NCBI GenBank assembly: GCA_947644195.1
Contig: CANRZB010000033.1
Coordinates: 1-43,998, forward strand
Source: an uncultured Clostridium sp.
Lineage (GTDB): Bacteria; Bacillota; Clostridia; Lachnospirales; Lachnospiraceae
Direction of reading: 5' to 3'
DNA: 43,998 nucleotides
Of this stretch, positions 25,863 to 36,035 are shown piece after piece. A program made the translations under genes and the position numbers. The notes beneath the pieces are model-generated. The model had not been told where the DNA came from. It saw only the letters and a program-made list of their open reading frames with translations, and made no database searches. Position 1 is the first letter of the stretch, and each line of letters begins with the position of its first letter.

Positions 25863-28589
25863 CTAGCTTTCTTCGTCCTTTTCTTCTTCTTTCCTTTCTG
25901 TCATAAACTTGTCAATCAGTTCCACAATACCGTCCTGGTCGTTTGCAGCCGTCACATAATCCGCCTGTTCCCGAATCTCCTGTGCTGCGTTCCCCATCGC
26001 AACACCCATGCCGGCAAAACGCAGCATTGGCAGATCATTATAACTGTCACCCACACAGATCACACGTTCTCTGGATATATCCAAATGTTTTGCCAGTTTA
26101 TCCGCTGCCACGCCTTTATCAATATACTTCGGCAATAATTCCACATAATAAGGATCTGAGCGGAAAATATTCAACTGGGCTCCAAACTTTCTCTGAAGAA
26201 TACGTTCTACTTCTTTCATCCGCTCTGGATCGCCCGACACAAAAATTTTGTTGACCGGCGCCTGAACTGCCCTCATAAAATGATCTACTTCACGTAAAGA
26301 CACCCGACAGGCTTCCGCATCCGCTCTCACATACGAAGTCACTCCGTTTGCGACGATCAATTCCTTTGCCGCATCATTGTATGCCATAATTCCGACGGAC
26401 AACTCCAGTGCCGCCTCGTACACCGGCTGAATCAATGCGTTCGGTATGGTCTGATTGAAAATACACTCTCCCGTTTTGCAATTAATAATGGTCGTTCCAT
26501 TATACGCTATAATATAGCCTCCATATTCCTCCAGAGAAATTCCAGATGCAATTCCTCGGATTCCGGCAATCGAACGGCCAGATGCAATGGCTATGGTTTT
26601 ACCTCTCTTTTGTGCCTCGACAATGGCATCCCTGGTCATGTCAGAAATCGTTCTGTCTGACCGGGTCAGCGTTCCGTCTACATCCAGAACCATCAAATCA
26701 AAACGGTCACCCTCCGGCTCCTGGATCCCTTTCACCTTACGGAAGATCTTCATAAATTCCTTACCGGTAATGGTTTCATGTTCTATCAAAAATTCTGCCA
26801 GCTCATCCAAAGACTTTCTGTCCTCGGATAACAATGCTTTGGCCTTATCATGACATTCCCGTAGAATTCGCATCACTTCCTGGTCGATTTCAGCAGCCGT
26901 TGCCTCCCCACAGTTAAGCACAGTACGCCCATCCAAATACCGGCTCTGTACCGATTCCAGTTCAATCAATCCAAACCGATCCGACATGCCGTACTGCGTC
27001 ACCATAGAGCGCGCTAAAGATGTTGCTTTCTCTATATCATTGGATGCGCCGGTAGTAATCGAATCAAACACGATTTCCTCCGCAGCACGTCCACCAAATA
27101 AAGTAATAATTCGGGTAAGAATTTCCTCCTTACTCATCAGGTACTTTTCTTCCTCTGGCACCTGCATCACATATCCCAGGGAACCCATGGTACGCGGTAC
27201 GATCGTAATCTTCTGTACCGGTTCCGCATGTTTTTGCAAAGCGGTTACCAGGGCATGTCCCACCTCATGATATGCAACAATCCGTTTTTCCTCTTTTCCT
27301 AAAATCCGGTCTTTCTTTTCCTTACCGGCGATTACCACTTCCACAGCCTCAAATAAATCCCGCTGGCTGACTACCCGTCTGCCGGCGCGAACTGCCATAA
27401 TCGCCGCTTCATTAATCATATTCGCTAGATCCGAGCCCACCGCACCGCTGGTTGCCAACGCAATTTCTTCAAAATCCACGGACTCATCCATCAATACATC
27501 CTTGGCATGCACGCGGAGAATATCAATTCGGCCTCGCAGATCTGGTTTTTCTACGATAATCCGCCGGTCAAACCGACCCGGACGTAGCAACGCCTTGTCC
27601 AGAATCTCCGGGCGGTTCGTTGCACCCAGGATTACCAGACCCTTGGAGCTGTCAAATCCATCCATTTCAGACAACAACTGATTCAGCGTCTGCTCCCGCT
27701 CATCGTTTCCTCCACCATACTGGCTGTCCCGGCTCTTTCCAATCGCATCAATCTCGTCGATAAAGATGATACATGGTGCCATAGACTGCGCCTGCTTAAA
27801 CAAATCCCGCACACGGGAAGCCCCGACGCCGACAAACATTTCGACAAAATCTGAACCCGACAGGCTGAAAAACGGCACATGCGCCTCTCCCGCCACTGCC
27901 TTGGCAAGCAATGTCTTACCAGTTCCCGGAGGGCCAACCAACAATGCTCCTTTGGGCAGCTTTGCGCCAATCTCTGTATATTTCTGGGGATTGTGCAGAA
28001 AATCCACCAGTTCATTCAAAGAATCCATTGCTTCTTCCTGCCCTGCAACATCCTGGAACGTCACCCCAGTTTCTTTCTGAACATACATTTTGGCCGTACT
28101 TTTACCAACGCCCATGATTCCGCCGGAATTCCGCGACATCATACGGAAAACAAAAAATAAACCGACCCACAACAACAGAAATGGAAGGATCGTTGATACA
28201 AACATATACAGGATCCCGGAAGAAGAACTGCCCAATTCCTTGGAAAACTCCACACCCGCTTTGTTCAAACGACTAACCAGCGAATAGTCCATAGATATGA
28301 TCCCGGTATAGTATGTCATCTTATACAGGTTATTCGACTGGGTTTTCGGCGTAATGGTAATTCGGTCCGAAGATAATACCACAGATTTCACTGCATTATC
28401 ATCCAACATCTGAATAAATTGGTCATAGGTAATTTCTTTTTTGGAAGCCTTTTCCACCTGCCTGTTCATAAAAGAAAAAACGAGAAACACGCCCAATGCA
28501 ATAATCAGGCAAATAATAATCCCCCGCCTGTTCTCTTTTTTATTTTGATCGTTTCCACGATTATTTCTGTCCATTTGATTGTTATCCAC
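25863..28589 (-). CDS. ftsH: FtsH membrane protease fused in frame to a Cof-type HAD phosphatase
   Basis: 908 residues against about 600-650 for normal FtsH. Residues 1-625 are a full FtsH: two membrane segments (about 22-42 and 127-149), the AAA ATPase (Walker A GPPGTGKT near 219; Walker [12 protein letters not shown]), and the zinc-protease motif HEVGH at about 441. Residues 630-908 are a complete HAD subfamily IIB phosphatase: nucleophile motif DVDGTLT at 636, IASGRS, a C2-type cap, and [11 protein letters not shown] near 835. There is no stop between them. A GGAGG inside the linker (codons for PEGD), about 13-17 bases before TTG and ATG codons, could allow separate translation of the HAD part. 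The start has GAGGAGGG. FtsH degrades misassembled membrane proteins; the HAD substrate is unknown. Confidence 0.9.
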   Translation of the reverse strand: MDNNQMDRNNRGNDQNKKENRRGIIICLIIALGVFLVFSFMNRQVEKASKKEITYDQFIQMLDDNAVKSVVLSSDRITITPKTQSNNLYKMTYYTGIISMDYSLVSRLNKAGVEFSKELGSSSSGILYMFVSTILPFLLLWVGLFFVFRMMSRNSGGIMGVGKSTAKMYVQKETGVTFQDVAGQEEAMDSLNELVDFLHNPQKYTEIGAKLPKGALLVGPPGTGKTLLAKAVAGEAHVPFFSLSGSDFVEMFVGVGASRVRDLFKQAQSMAPCIIFIDEIDAIGKSRDSQYGGGNDEREQTLNQLLSEMDGFDSSKGLVILGATNRPEILDKALLRPGRFDRRIIVEKPDLRGRIDILRVHAKDVLMDESVDFEEIALATSGAVGSDLANMINEAAIMAVRAGRRVVSQRDLFEAVEVVIAGKEKKDRILGKEEKRIVAYHEVGHALVTALQKHAEPVQKITIVPRTMGSLGYVMQVPEEEKYLMSKEEILTRIITLFGGRAAEEIVFDSITTGASNDIEKATSLARSMVTQYGMSDRFGLIELESVQSRYLDGRTVLNCGEATAAEIDQEVMRILRECHDKAKALLSEDRKSLDELAEFLIEHETITGKEFMKIFRKVKGIQEPEGDRFDLMVLDVDGTLTRSDRTISDMTRDAIVEAQKRGKTIAIASGRSIAGIRGIASGISLEEYGGYIIAYNGTTIINCKTGECIFNQTIPNALIQPVYEAALELSVGIMAYNDAAKELIVANGVTSYVRADAEACRVSLREVDHFMRAVQAPVNKIFVSGDPERMKEVERILQRKFGAQLNIFRSDPYYVELLPKYIDKGVAADKLAKHLDISRERVICVGDSYNDLPMLRFAGMGVAMGNAAQEIREQADYVTAANDQDGIVELIDKFMTERKEEEKDEES

Positions 28590-28624
28590 GATTCCCTCCT
28601 CTGTGAGTGTCCTATGTCAATATA

Positions 28625-28653
28625 ATTATACGGCTACTCGCCATAGAAATCAA
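28625..28653 (-). promoter_or_regulatory. sigma-A promoter of the ftsH-HAD gene
   Basis: On the minus strand, TTGATT (28648-28653), a 17-bp spacer and a perfect TATAAT (28625-28630) lie about 35 bp upstream of the start. It is divergent from the pyrG promoter 90 bp away. Confidence 0.75.
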
Positions 28654-28740
28654 TATAAGCCCCTGTAGTTATGTCTGAAATTTTTGTGATTTTCCCTAAA
28701 TTTTTCTAAAGGACACAGATAAATTTTTCCCGAAAAAATA

Positions 28741-28770
28741 TTGTACTAAACTACATTTATGAGGTATAAT
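28741..28770 (+). promoter_or_regulatory. sigma-A promoter of pyrG
   Basis: TTGTAC (28741-28746), an 18-bp spacer and a perfect TATAAT (28765-28770) lie 95 bp before the pyrG start. The initial transcribed bases are not G-rich and no leader terminator is visible. The G-reiteration control known for Bacillus pyrG therefore does not seem to apply. Confidence 0.75.
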
Positions 28771-28865
28771 AGTTTAATATTGGTTTTTAGATAAAGTTAT
28801 TGTGTTCATCTCTGTAAAAATCATACATGGCAGACACAAAACACACTACGAAGGAGGATATATTC

Positions 28866-30473
28866 ATGGCAGTCAAATACGTATTTGTTACCGGTGGTGT
28901 TGTTTCCGGCCTGGGCAAAGGCATTACGGCAGCATCACTGGGAAGGTTATTGAAAATGCGTGGCTACAGCGTTACAATGCAAAAATTTGATCCATATATC
29001 AATATTGATCCAGGTACGATGAATCCGGTACAACATGGAGAGGTATTTGTGACAGACGACGGTGCCGAAACCGATCTGGATCTGGGACATTATGAACGTT
29101 TTATCGACGAAAGTCTGACGAAACAATCCAATGTTACCACCGGTAAAGTTTACTGGTCGGTATTATCCAAGGAACGGCGCGGCGATTTTGGCGGCGGCAC
29201 AGTACAGGTAATCCCTCATATTACCAATGAAATTAAAAGCCGTTTTTACCGCAACGACGGATGCAAGGAGACCCAGATTGCAATTATCGAAGTCGGTGGT
29301 ACGGTCGGCGATATCGAAAGCCAGCCGTTCCTGGAATCCATCCGTCAGTTCCAGCATGATATTGGACACGAAAATGCCATCCTGATTCATGTTACCCTGA
29401 TCCCTTACCTGGGCGCATCCGGTGAAATGAAGACCAAACCAACCCAGGCCAGCGTCAAAGAACTGCAGGGAATGGGTATCCAGCCGGATATCATCGTCTG
29501 CCGTACAGAACGCCCGTTAGAAGAGGGGATTAAAGATAAAATTGCTTTATTCTGCAATGTTCCTACCAAATGTGTCATGCAGAATCTGGATGTGGAAACC
29601 TTATATGAAGCGCCGTTGGCTATGGAACAGGAACATTTGGCAGATGTCGCCTGCCAATGCCTACAGTTGGATTGTCCAAAACCAGACATGCAGGAATGGC
29701 AGAATATGGTAGACACACTGAAACATCTTGAAAAAGATGTGACTGTAGCGTTAGTCGGTAAATACACTTCTCTGCACGATGCCTATATCAGTGTGGTAGA
29801 AGCCTTGAAACACGGTGGACTAGCCCACAAGACAAATGTCAATATCAAATGGATAGACTCAGAGACCATTCATGCGGATAATGTAGAGGAAGAACTGGGG
29901 GATGTCAGCGGTATCCTGGTTCCCGGCGGATTTGGGGACCGCGGAACGGACGGCATGCTGACTGCCATCCGCTATGCCCGCGAAAACAAGATCCCTTATT
30001 TGGGGCTCTGTCTGGGCATGCAGCTATCTATCGTAGAATTTGCCCGCCATGTCTGTGGTTTTAACGATGCACACAGTATTGAACTAGATCCGCAGACCAC
30101 CCATCCCGTCATTCATCTGATGGCAGATCAAGACGGTGTGGAAGATATCGGTGGCACATTGCGTCTGGGTTCCTATCCATGTACCCTGACAGAGGGATCT
30201 CTGGCACAGAAACTGTACAACGAGACAGAAATCACCGAACGACACCGCCATCGCTATGAGGTCAATAACTACTACCGCAAGGATCTGGAATCCGGCGGCA
30301 TGCAACTGTCCGGACTGTCACCGGACGGACGGATCGTGGAAATGTGCGAGATCTCCGATCATCCTTGGTTTATCGCAACCCAGGCACATCCTGAATTCAA
30401 GTCCAGACCGAACAGGCCACATCCATTGTTTAAAGGATTTGTCGGAGCAGCACTGGACTACCAGCAAAAATAA
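28866..30473 (+). CDS. pyrG: CTP synthase (glutamine-hydrolysing)
   Basis: 535 residues from ATG 28866 (AAGGAGG eight bases upstream), exactly the family length; upstream in-frame codons from 28827 lack a ribosome site. The N-terminal amidoligase domain (1-270) has [33 protein letters not shown] and [22 protein letters not shown]. The C-terminal glutaminase has the nucleophile Cys382 in LGLCLGMQ and the His-Glu pair in AHPEF near residue 512. It makes CTP from UTP, ATP and glutamine-derived ammonia in the cytoplasm, the last step of pyrimidine nucleotide synthesis. It is a single-gene transcript ending at the terminator 30501-30550. Confidence 0.97.
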   Translation: MAVKYVFVTGGVVSGLGKGITAASLGRLLKMRGYSVTMQKFDPYINIDPGTMNPVQHGEVFVTDDGAETDLDLGHYERFIDESLTKQSNVTTGKVYWSVLSKERRGDFGGGTVQVIPHITNEIKSRFYRNDGCKETQIAIIEVGGTVGDIESQPFLESIRQFQHDIGHENAILIHVTLIPYLGASGEMKTKPTQASVKELQGMGIQPDIIVCRTERPLEEGIKDKIALFCNVPTKCVMQNLDVETLYEAPLAMEQEHLADVACQCLQLDCPKPDMQEWQNMVDTLKHLEKDVTVALVGKYTSLHDAYISVVEALKHGGLAHKTNVNIKWIDSETIHADNVEEELGDVSGILVPGGFGDRGTDGMLTAIRYARENKIPYLGLCLGMQLSIVEFARHVCGFNDAHSIELDPQTTHPVIHLMADQDGVEDIGGTLRLGSYPCTLTEGSLAQKLYNETEITERHRHRYEVNNYYRKDLESGGMQLSGLSPDGRIVEMCEISDHPWFIATQAHPEFKSRPNRPHPLFKGFVGAALDYQQK

Positions 30474-30500
30474 AATAGGACAAAATACTTTTAGAAAAAC

Positions 30501-30550
30501 AGGAGATGCTGTTGCCATAATCACGCAAACTGCATCTCCTATTTTTTCAT
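30501..30550. terminator. bidirectional terminator between pyrG and the fucosidase gene
   Basis: AGGAGATGC (30501-30509) pairs with GCATCTCCT (30532-30540), followed on the plus strand by ATTTTTTC. On the minus strand the stem is followed by TGTTTTTCT. It can serve both converging genes. Confidence 0.85.
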
Positions 30551-30560
30551 TCTAAGATTT

Positions 30561-31919
30561 TTAGCGATATTGCACTACCAGAACCGTATTCCTTTTGTCC
30601 GGCGCCTTCTTTGGCACAGATACCGTCACTTTATTTCCTTTGATTTTGTATTTCAGCTTCTTGCCCTTCCCCATAACCGTAATCTTTTTGATCTTTTTCT
30701 TTTGATACCGTTTCATGACCAATTTTCCTTTTTTCGGCCATTGATAAACATGGGCATAGAGCGTTTTACCTTTTCTCGTATAGGTTCCCCAGGAGGGGTC
30801 TTTCTTAAACGGACTGGCTGATACTTTATAGATGCTGGTGCCATTCTTCTTCATCCATTTTGCAATGCCACGCAAGACCTTTTTGCTGCCATCTGTCATC
30901 TGCCCATTCCCTTTCGGTCCGATATTCAGCAGATAGTTACCACCCTCGGAAGCAACCATGGCCAGATCCTGGATCAGATTCTTAACCGGATAATACGACT
31001 TTTCCAGAGTCTTTTTGTATCCCCAGGCATCATTCATCGACTGGCAGGTTTCCCAGGGCCTTTTAGGAACAGAACCTTTAACCGGGATAGAGCGTTCGGG
31101 ACATTCAAAATCCCCCAGGCCAAAGCTGCGGCAAACCCTCTCATTAACCAGAAGATTTGGGTTCAGGGATTTCATATAACGGTACAGATCTTCCCCATCC
31201 GACTTCGTCCACCAGTTTTCCAGGGTAGGCTTTTTATCGGAATATGTCCAGTCGCCGTCAAACCACATAACAGCAGGATCATATCGGTCGACCAGCTCTT
31301 TCAGCTGTGCTTTCATATCTGTAATATATTTCGCCCGGGCATCCATAGAGAGCATCGTAGAAGATAGCGCTCCTCCCAATTTCTGGGAAGAATGATTCCA
31401 GTCAACAATGGAATAATATAAGCCAAACTTTAGTCCCGCTTTCTGACAGGCACTTCTTAATTCCTGCAAAACATCCCTGCCCGTGGAGCCAAACCCCGTG
31501 TACCCCTGCAAACTAAACGTCTTCGTTCCAGTATAATCCTTAAAACTAGCAACCTGGGTATCCCACATAGAAAATCCCTCATGATGCTTGGCAGTAATAA
31601 CAATATATTTCATCCCGGCTTGTTTCGCATACTTCACAATTTCATTCGCATTAAAGTCTGTCGGTTGGAACTTTGCAGCGATCTCCGTCTGATACTTCTG
31701 CTTGGAGATCCCCTGCTCACTCATTGCCCACTCTCCCTGTCCATAATAGGAATACGCCCCAAAATGAATAAACATACCAAATTTGTCATCTGCCCACCAT
31801 TTCATATTGGCTGGGACACGGTACGCTTTGGCTGCCTGCACCGGTGCCGCCGTTACCGCAGAACCCGCCACTGCAACCGCTAATATTAGTGTCATCAGTT
31901 TTTTTAACCATGTTTTCAT
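30561..31919 (-). CDS. secreted alpha-L-fucosidase, glycoside hydrolase family 29
   Basis: 452 residues from ATG 31919 (GGAGG six bases upstream). A typical signal peptide (KKLMTLILAVAVAGSAVTAAPVQAA) is cleaved near residue 30. The GH29 barrel begins at WWADDKFGMFIHFGAYS. YIVITAKHHEGFSMWDT carries the substrate-contacting histidines. The nucleophile Asp221 lies in MWFDGDW, and NYLLNIGPKGNG near 345 ends the catalytic domain. The last ~90 residues form a Lys-rich beta domain (KKIKKITVMGKGKKLKYKI) that could hold the enzyme at the negatively charged cell wall. It releases fucose from host or dietary glycans outside the cell. The gene follows the sugar-sensor/HD-GYP gene by 37 bases, so the two are probably one operon. 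Confidence 0.92.
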   Translation of the reverse strand: MKTWLKKLMTLILAVAVAGSAVTAAPVQAAKAYRVPANMKWWADDKFGMFIHFGAYSYYGQGEWAMSEQGISKQKYQTEIAAKFQPTDFNANEIVKYAKQAGMKYIVITAKHHEGFSMWDTQVASFKDYTGTKTFSLQGYTGFGSTGRDVLQELRSACQKAGLKFGLYYSIVDWNHSSQKLGGALSSTMLSMDARAKYITDMKAQLKELVDRYDPAVMWFDGDWTYSDKKPTLENWWTKSDGEDLYRYMKSLNPNLLVNERVCRSFGLGDFECPERSIPVKGSVPKRPWETCQSMNDAWGYKKTLEKSYYPVKNLIQDLAMVASEGGNYLLNIGPKGNGQMTDGSKKVLRGIAKWMKKNGTSIYKVSASPFKKDPSWGTYTRKGKTLYAHVYQWPKKGKLVMKRYQKKKIKKITVMGKGKKLKYKIKGNKVTVSVPKKAPDKRNTVLVVQYR

Positions 31920-31956
31920 AGTAATCCTCCATTCAGAGTGACTTGTTGCAATGATC

Positions 31957-34035
31957 CTATACCACATCCTGATGCAAGCGCAAAACTTCCTCCACTTCCT
32001 CACTGATCTCGAAAAATGCCGCTAGTACAGAAGCATCAAACTGCGTCCCGCTACATTCCTGCATAATGGAAAATGCTTTCCCGGCAGAAAATGCATCCTT
32101 GTAGATCCGCTTGCTGGTTAATGCGTCAAAAACATCAACTACCGCCATAATACGTGCGCACAGTGGAATATCTTCTCCGGCAAGCTGGCAGGGATAACCT
32201 GTCCCATCCCATTTCTCATGATGATACAGCGCCATATCATGGGTGGTCATCAGATAATCATTATCCTCTATATTCGTCAGGGTAGAGTTAATAATTTTAC
32301 CACCCTCAATCGTATGAAGCTTGATTTTTTCAAATTCTTCATCGCTGAGCCTACCCGGTTTATTCAAGATCGTGTCTGATATCTTGATCTTGCCAATATC
32401 ATGTAACGGGGCCGCTTTACACATCAACTCCTGCTGCCGCTGTGACAACTGGTCCTGGTACTTGGCAAGTCCCGCCATATGGCGCACCAAAACCTCCATA
32501 TATGCGCTCGTCCGCTTGATATGCTGTCCGGTAAACATGTCCCTGGATTCTACCAGGTCGGCGAAACTGATAATAATACTATTCTGAATATCCTGCAATT
32601 TTCGATTGGAGAATTCCAACCGCTTCCGCTGCACATACATACTGATCCCTATATCAATATTGGTAAGAAAACGGTGCAGGCGCTTCGTTCCGAGGGCAAA
32701 ACTTTCAAATGACTGGGTTTTGCCAAATGCAACTATATATCCGTAAATATGACTCTGATTATGTATACTGAAGACGATCAACGGAAAATTCCCCTCCAAA
32801 AACGGATCCCACTCCGGCAGCAGATCTTTCGTTTGGAAAGTCACTTCTGGCGCAGAAATCTCCGCTTCAAAATACCGTGTCGATTCCATCTTGCTGTCAA
32901 AAGGCGCTTCCTTGGTATGAATCGCCGGAAGTTCCTCATAAAAATCTTTGTTCAGACAGAGATATGCATCTGTCGGAATATAGCTGCGGATTAACTCACG
33001 GATTTCTCCGATATCACTGGTATTATTCATCCACGCTGCCATATTATTCAAAGAACGGAGATAGCTATTGTCATCCTCTTCTATCGTATAAAGAAAACCG
33101 AAATCCTGGCTAAAAACATCCATAGAAGGCTCTTTACAACCGCAAGACCCCGCAGCTGTAAAGGAATAAGGAAAGATAAAACGACTATGCCATCCGGAAC
33201 GCGGTTTGCCAGACACAACCGAATCCACATTGCGGAATCCCTCTTCCAAAACTTCATAGGTATATTCTGCGAAACGGTCCAGATCTCTCCTGCAGGTACT
33301 AATTCTCGGATAATGGTATCTCTCCTGCACACTGCCGTCAAACCCGGTCACTACAATGTCCTGCGGCACATGAATCCCATGTTCCCGAAAAACTTTGCAA
33401 GCAGTTACCGCCATGGTATCATTGATACATACAATTGCCTCCGGCAGATCCCCCCGGTCGATCCAACGCTCAATCACCGCTCTGGTCGGCCCATCATAAA
33501 AATCTCCATAGTCTAACTGTTTTTCCACATCGAATGGTATGCCATGATTCAATAACGTTTCCCGAAAAACCTGAATTCTGGACTCTGAAATATCATTCCC
33601 CCGGAATCCCCCAATACAATTAATTTTGGTAAAATGATGGTCCTCAATCAAATGTGTTACCAGTTCCCGGAACGCTGCTTCCTCATCAAAATCCAGAGAG
33701 ATCGTTCCCAGCCACGGCTTCTCACTCTCTACCATAATTACTGGTTTCCGGTGCTCCCGGGCATCGTCCACCACTCTTTGCAGCGTCTCCATATCGTAAA
33801 TTTTTCGTGGATAAATAATTACTGCGTCCAAATAGGAAAAATCCAGAAGACGGAACACCCCTGCCTCGCCCTGGTCATAAGAACTCTGTTCATATAGATC
33901 CGTACTGGTATTAAAAACAATTAATTTCCATCCATGCTGATTCAAATACCGGTTCAACGGATATATCATCTGAATAATATCGTCATTATGAATCTCCGAG
34001 ATACATAATGCTACAATTTTGAACCCCTTTTTCAT
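31957..34035 (-). CDS. LacI-type sugar-sensor domain fused to an HD-GYP c-di-GMP phosphodiesterase
   Basis: 692 residues, with no signal peptide or helix-turn-helix. Residues about 5-290 are a periplasmic-binding-protein-like domain of the LacI/GalR type (IVALCISEIHNDDIIQMIYP, EAIVCINDTMAVTACKVFREHGIHVPQDIVVTGFDG, YPRISTCRRDLDRF). Residues about 300-495 are a linker with GAF-like features. Residues about 505-690 are HD-GYP: PLHDIGK with HD near 545 and HHEKWDGTGYP near 611, then DVFDALTSKRIYK. The likely role is a cytoplasmic receptor that adjusts c-di-GMP breakdown to sugar supply. The fucosidase gene 37 bases downstream suggests fucose or a fucosylated sugar as ligand, which is inference. 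The start has GGAGGAG directly after an 11-bp inverted repeat. Confidence 0.88.
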   Translation of the reverse strand: MKKGFKIVALCISEIHNDDIIQMIYPLNRYLNQHGWKLIVFNTSTDLYEQSSYDQGEAGVFRLLDFSYLDAVIIYPRKIYDMETLQRVVDDAREHRKPVIMVESEKPWLGTISLDFDEEAAFRELVTHLIEDHHFTKINCIGGFRGNDISESRIQVFRETLLNHGIPFDVEKQLDYGDFYDGPTRAVIERWIDRGDLPEAIVCINDTMAVTACKVFREHGIHVPQDIVVTGFDGSVQERYHYPRISTCRRDLDRFAEYTYEVLEEGFRNVDSVVSGKPRSGWHSRFIFPYSFTAAGSCGCKEPSMDVFSQDFGFLYTIEEDDNSYLRSLNNMAAWMNNTSDIGEIRELIRSYIPTDAYLCLNKDFYEELPAIHTKEAPFDSKMESTRYFEAEISAPEVTFQTKDLLPEWDPFLEGNFPLIVFSIHNQSHIYGYIVAFGKTQSFESFALGTKRLHRFLTNIDIGISMYVQRKRLEFSNRKLQDIQNSIIISFADLVESRDMFTGQHIKRTSAYMEVLVRHMAGLAKYQDQLSQRQQELMCKAAPLHDIGKIKISDTILNKPGRLSDEEFEKIKLHTIEGGKIINSTLTNIEDNDYLMTTHDMALYHHEKWDGTGYPCQLAGEDIPLCARIMAVVDVFDALTSKRIYKDAFSAGKAFSIMQECSGTQFDASVLAAFFEISEEVEEVLRLHQDVV

Positions 34036-34047
34036 ATATCTCCTCCG

Positions 34048-34091
34048 TCATAACAGTAAAGATCTCTCTTTGCCCCATCATACTGTTATGA
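34048..34091 (-). promoter_or_regulatory. 11-bp inverted repeat in front of the HD-GYP gene
   Basis: TCATAACAGTA (34048-34058) and TACTGTTATGA (34081-34091) are perfect inverted arms with a 22-base interval. They end right beside the GGAGGAG ribosome site. No T-run follows, so it is not a terminator. It could be an operator or an RNA hairpin affecting translation. Confidence 0.4.
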
Positions 34092-34116
34092 ATTTATGCC
34101 TCCCTAATCCGGTGTC

Positions 34117-34722
34117 TTAACATCCGATTACGGAACGAATTGCTGCCAGCAATGCATCATATTCCTCGTATGCCGGCAATTCTGGATAGTCTGCTTTGAT
34201 CTGATCGGTACTCTTAAACAGGAATCCGGCCTTGCTCGCCTGGATCATACCCAAATCATTATGGCTGTCTCCACTGGCAATGGTATCATATCCAATAGAT
34301 TGTAACGCCTTGACTGTCGTATATTTGGAATTCTCCACACGCATCTTAAAACCTGTAATTTCACCATCCGGTGCTACTTCCAGGGAGTTACAGAATATCG
34401 TAGGCCACCCCAGCTTTTGCATCAGAGGTTTTGCAAACTGTGTAAATGTATCACTGATAATAATAACCTGTGTCATGGTACGAAGCTCATCCAGAAATTC
34501 CTTTGCTCCCAGAAGCGGATCTATGGTTGCAATGGTATCCTGGATCTCCTTGAGTCCCAAACCATGCTCTTTCAATATTCCAATACGGTAATTCATCAGT
34601 TTATCGTAATCCGGCTCGTCCCTGGTGGTTCGTTTTAATTCTGGTATTCCTGTCACCTCCGCGAATGTAATCCAAATTTCCGGCACCAGTACCCCCTCCA
34701 GATCCAGGCATACGATTTCCAT
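34117..34722 (-). CDS. thrH: ThrH-type phosphoserine phosphatase / homoserine phosphotransferase
   Basis: 201 residues, the normal length of ThrH. HAD motifs are clear: EIVCLDLEGVLVPEIW (LDLEG in place of the usual DxDxT, characteristic of ThrH), VIIISDTFTQFAKPLM (motif II), a Lys in SKYTTVKALQ, and ASGDSHNDLGMI (motif IV). The enzyme removes phosphate from phosphoserine and can pass it to homoserine, linking serine and threonine synthesis in the cytoplasm. An extended -10 (TGCTATACT) lies about 85 bp upstream. The stop is about 80 bp before the HD-GYP gene on the same strand; the inverted repeat between them may separate the units. Confidence 0.9.
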   Translation of the reverse strand: MEIVCLDLEGVLVPEIWITFAEVTGIPELKRTTRDEPDYDKLMNYRIGILKEHGLGLKEIQDTIATIDPLLGAKEFLDELRTMTQVIIISDTFTQFAKPLMQKLGWPTIFCNSLEVAPDGEITGFKMRVENSKYTTVKALQSIGYDTIASGDSHNDLGMIQASKAGFLFKSTDQIKADYPELPAYEEYDALLAAIRSVIGC

Positions 34723-35040
34723 ACTATTGTCCTCCTGTCATGTAATTATTAGCAAGCAGGGTCCCCATGGGCGCAGAAATGCCCGAATAGCCCCACACTA
34801 TCTTATAGTATAGCATACAATTCCCGTTCTAACCAGATCAAATCACGACTTTATCCGATATTTCCCTGAAATTTTCCATATACAGAAACGACTTCTTTTC
34901 GTTCCCTTTGTTTTTTCTGTATCATTCTGGTAACACTAAGAATAACGTGTGCATAGAAATACCTTGACCATCGCTCTATTCCAGATACCATCCATTTTTC
35001 GACTTCTCTCCATGCAGATAGAAAGGGGCTGTACTGATTC
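34723..35040. promoter_or_regulatory. divergent intergenic region of thrH and the CorA gene
   Basis: For thrH (minus strand) an extended -10, TGCTATACT, lies at 34807-34815 and predicts a leader of about 75 bases. That leader holds a GC-rich block (about 34757-34795) with a GGGC-8 base-GCCC hairpin and further G runs that could pair in other ways. For the plus-strand CorA gene I see only an A/G-rich ribosome site (AAAGGGG) and no convincing promoter boxes. A minus-strand open frame at 34851-35351 is a shadow of the CorA gene. Confidence 0.45.
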
Positions 35041-35919
35041 ATGAATACTAACCAAACCTGGAATATGGATTCTGTTGAAATCCTGTCCACCAAAAAATTC
35101 TGTGATCTGTTTCTGGAAAAATACCAGACGGATCTATTAATCCGTGGTCTGATGAATATTAAATTTTGCAAACTGGACCGTCTGGGAAAGGCATTTCTGG
35201 CCACCTTTGCTGTGCCGGACTTGGAAAAGCCTTCCAAGAATAAAAAGACATTTGGATTTTGCTTAATTGATGAAAAATTATGGTTTTTCGACGACACCGA
35301 TACTGTGCGTCCACTTATTGAAGAAATTAACCGATCCCGGATTTCGGACATTGATTCCCCGGTTCTGTTTTTATATCATTTTTTGGAGCAGCTCATTCGA
35401 AATGATATTGCGAAGTTGCAAAACTATGAAGACAGACTGTCCCAGTTAGAAGGACTGTTGCTTCAAACAGAATTACGCCACTTTGAACAGCAGATTTTTA
35501 TTGTGCGGAAAGATTTAACCAAGATCTGCTCCTACTATCGTCAGTTGTCCGATGTCTGTGAAACGATTGGAAAATATATTACAACACCGGAATACCCGCA
35601 TTGTTCCCAGCTTTATGAGTTATTGGATGATAAAGTGGAGCGTCTTTATGATATGGTACAGATGTTAATCGAGTACTCCATCCAACTGCGGGAAATGCAT
35701 GAGACCGGGATTGACATGCGGCAGAACCAAATTATGCGAACCCTGACCATTGTTACTACGTTATTTATGCCACTGTCATTGATCGCTGCCTGGTACGGCA
35801 TGAATTTTACCTCTATGCCAGAACTAAACGCAAAACATGGATATTCCGCCATCATTGTCCTCTGTCTGGCAATTATCTGCCTGGAAATCATCGTATTCCG
35901 AAAAAAACGATGGTTTTAA
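35041..35919 (+). CDS. CorA-family magnesium/divalent cation transporter
   Basis: 292 residues, slightly short for CorA. Residues 1-220 are the cytoplasmic funnel with a long helix (ALIQ-type region KLQNYEDRLSQLEGLL and IFIVRKDLTKICSYYRQL). Two membrane segments close the C-terminus (about 230-252 and 266-286). The signature GMN is intact at 253-255 in WYGMNFTSMPEL, which forms the selectivity mouth. The last residues FRKKRW match the basic end of the family. It forms a pentamer in the membrane and takes up Mg2+ or related ions. It is alone on the plus strand, convergent with the TPR-protein gene 116 bp away. Confidence 0.9.
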   Translation: MNTNQTWNMDSVEILSTKKFCDLFLEKYQTDLLIRGLMNIKFCKLDRLGKAFLATFAVPDLEKPSKNKKTFGFCLIDEKLWFFDDTDTVRPLIEEINRSRISDIDSPVLFLYHFLEQLIRNDIAKLQNYEDRLSQLEGLLLQTELRHFEQQIFIVRKDLTKICSYYRQLSDVCETIGKYITTPEYPHCSQLYELLDDKVERLYDMVQMLIEYSIQLREMHETGIDMRQNQIMRTLTIVTTLFMPLSLIAAWYGMNFTSMPELNAKHGYSAIIVLCLAIICLEIIVFRKKRWF

Positions 35920-36035
35920 ACTTGTAACTCAGATCCTCCTAGAACAATTCGGCGGATTGGCCTACCATATTAATCATCCTACTGTGGTTCCCTATGCAAA
36001 AATCTGCTTTCTTGTTTTGGATGGGACCCAACTTA

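Noticed and set aside
28771-28865. G-reiteration attenuator of pyrG as in Bacillus
   Set aside because: The initial transcribed region lacks the GGG start and there is no terminator hairpin in the leader.
34851-35351. 166-codon minus-strand open frame
   Set aside because: Shadow of the CorA gene, which has the GMN motif and a proper start on the plus strand.
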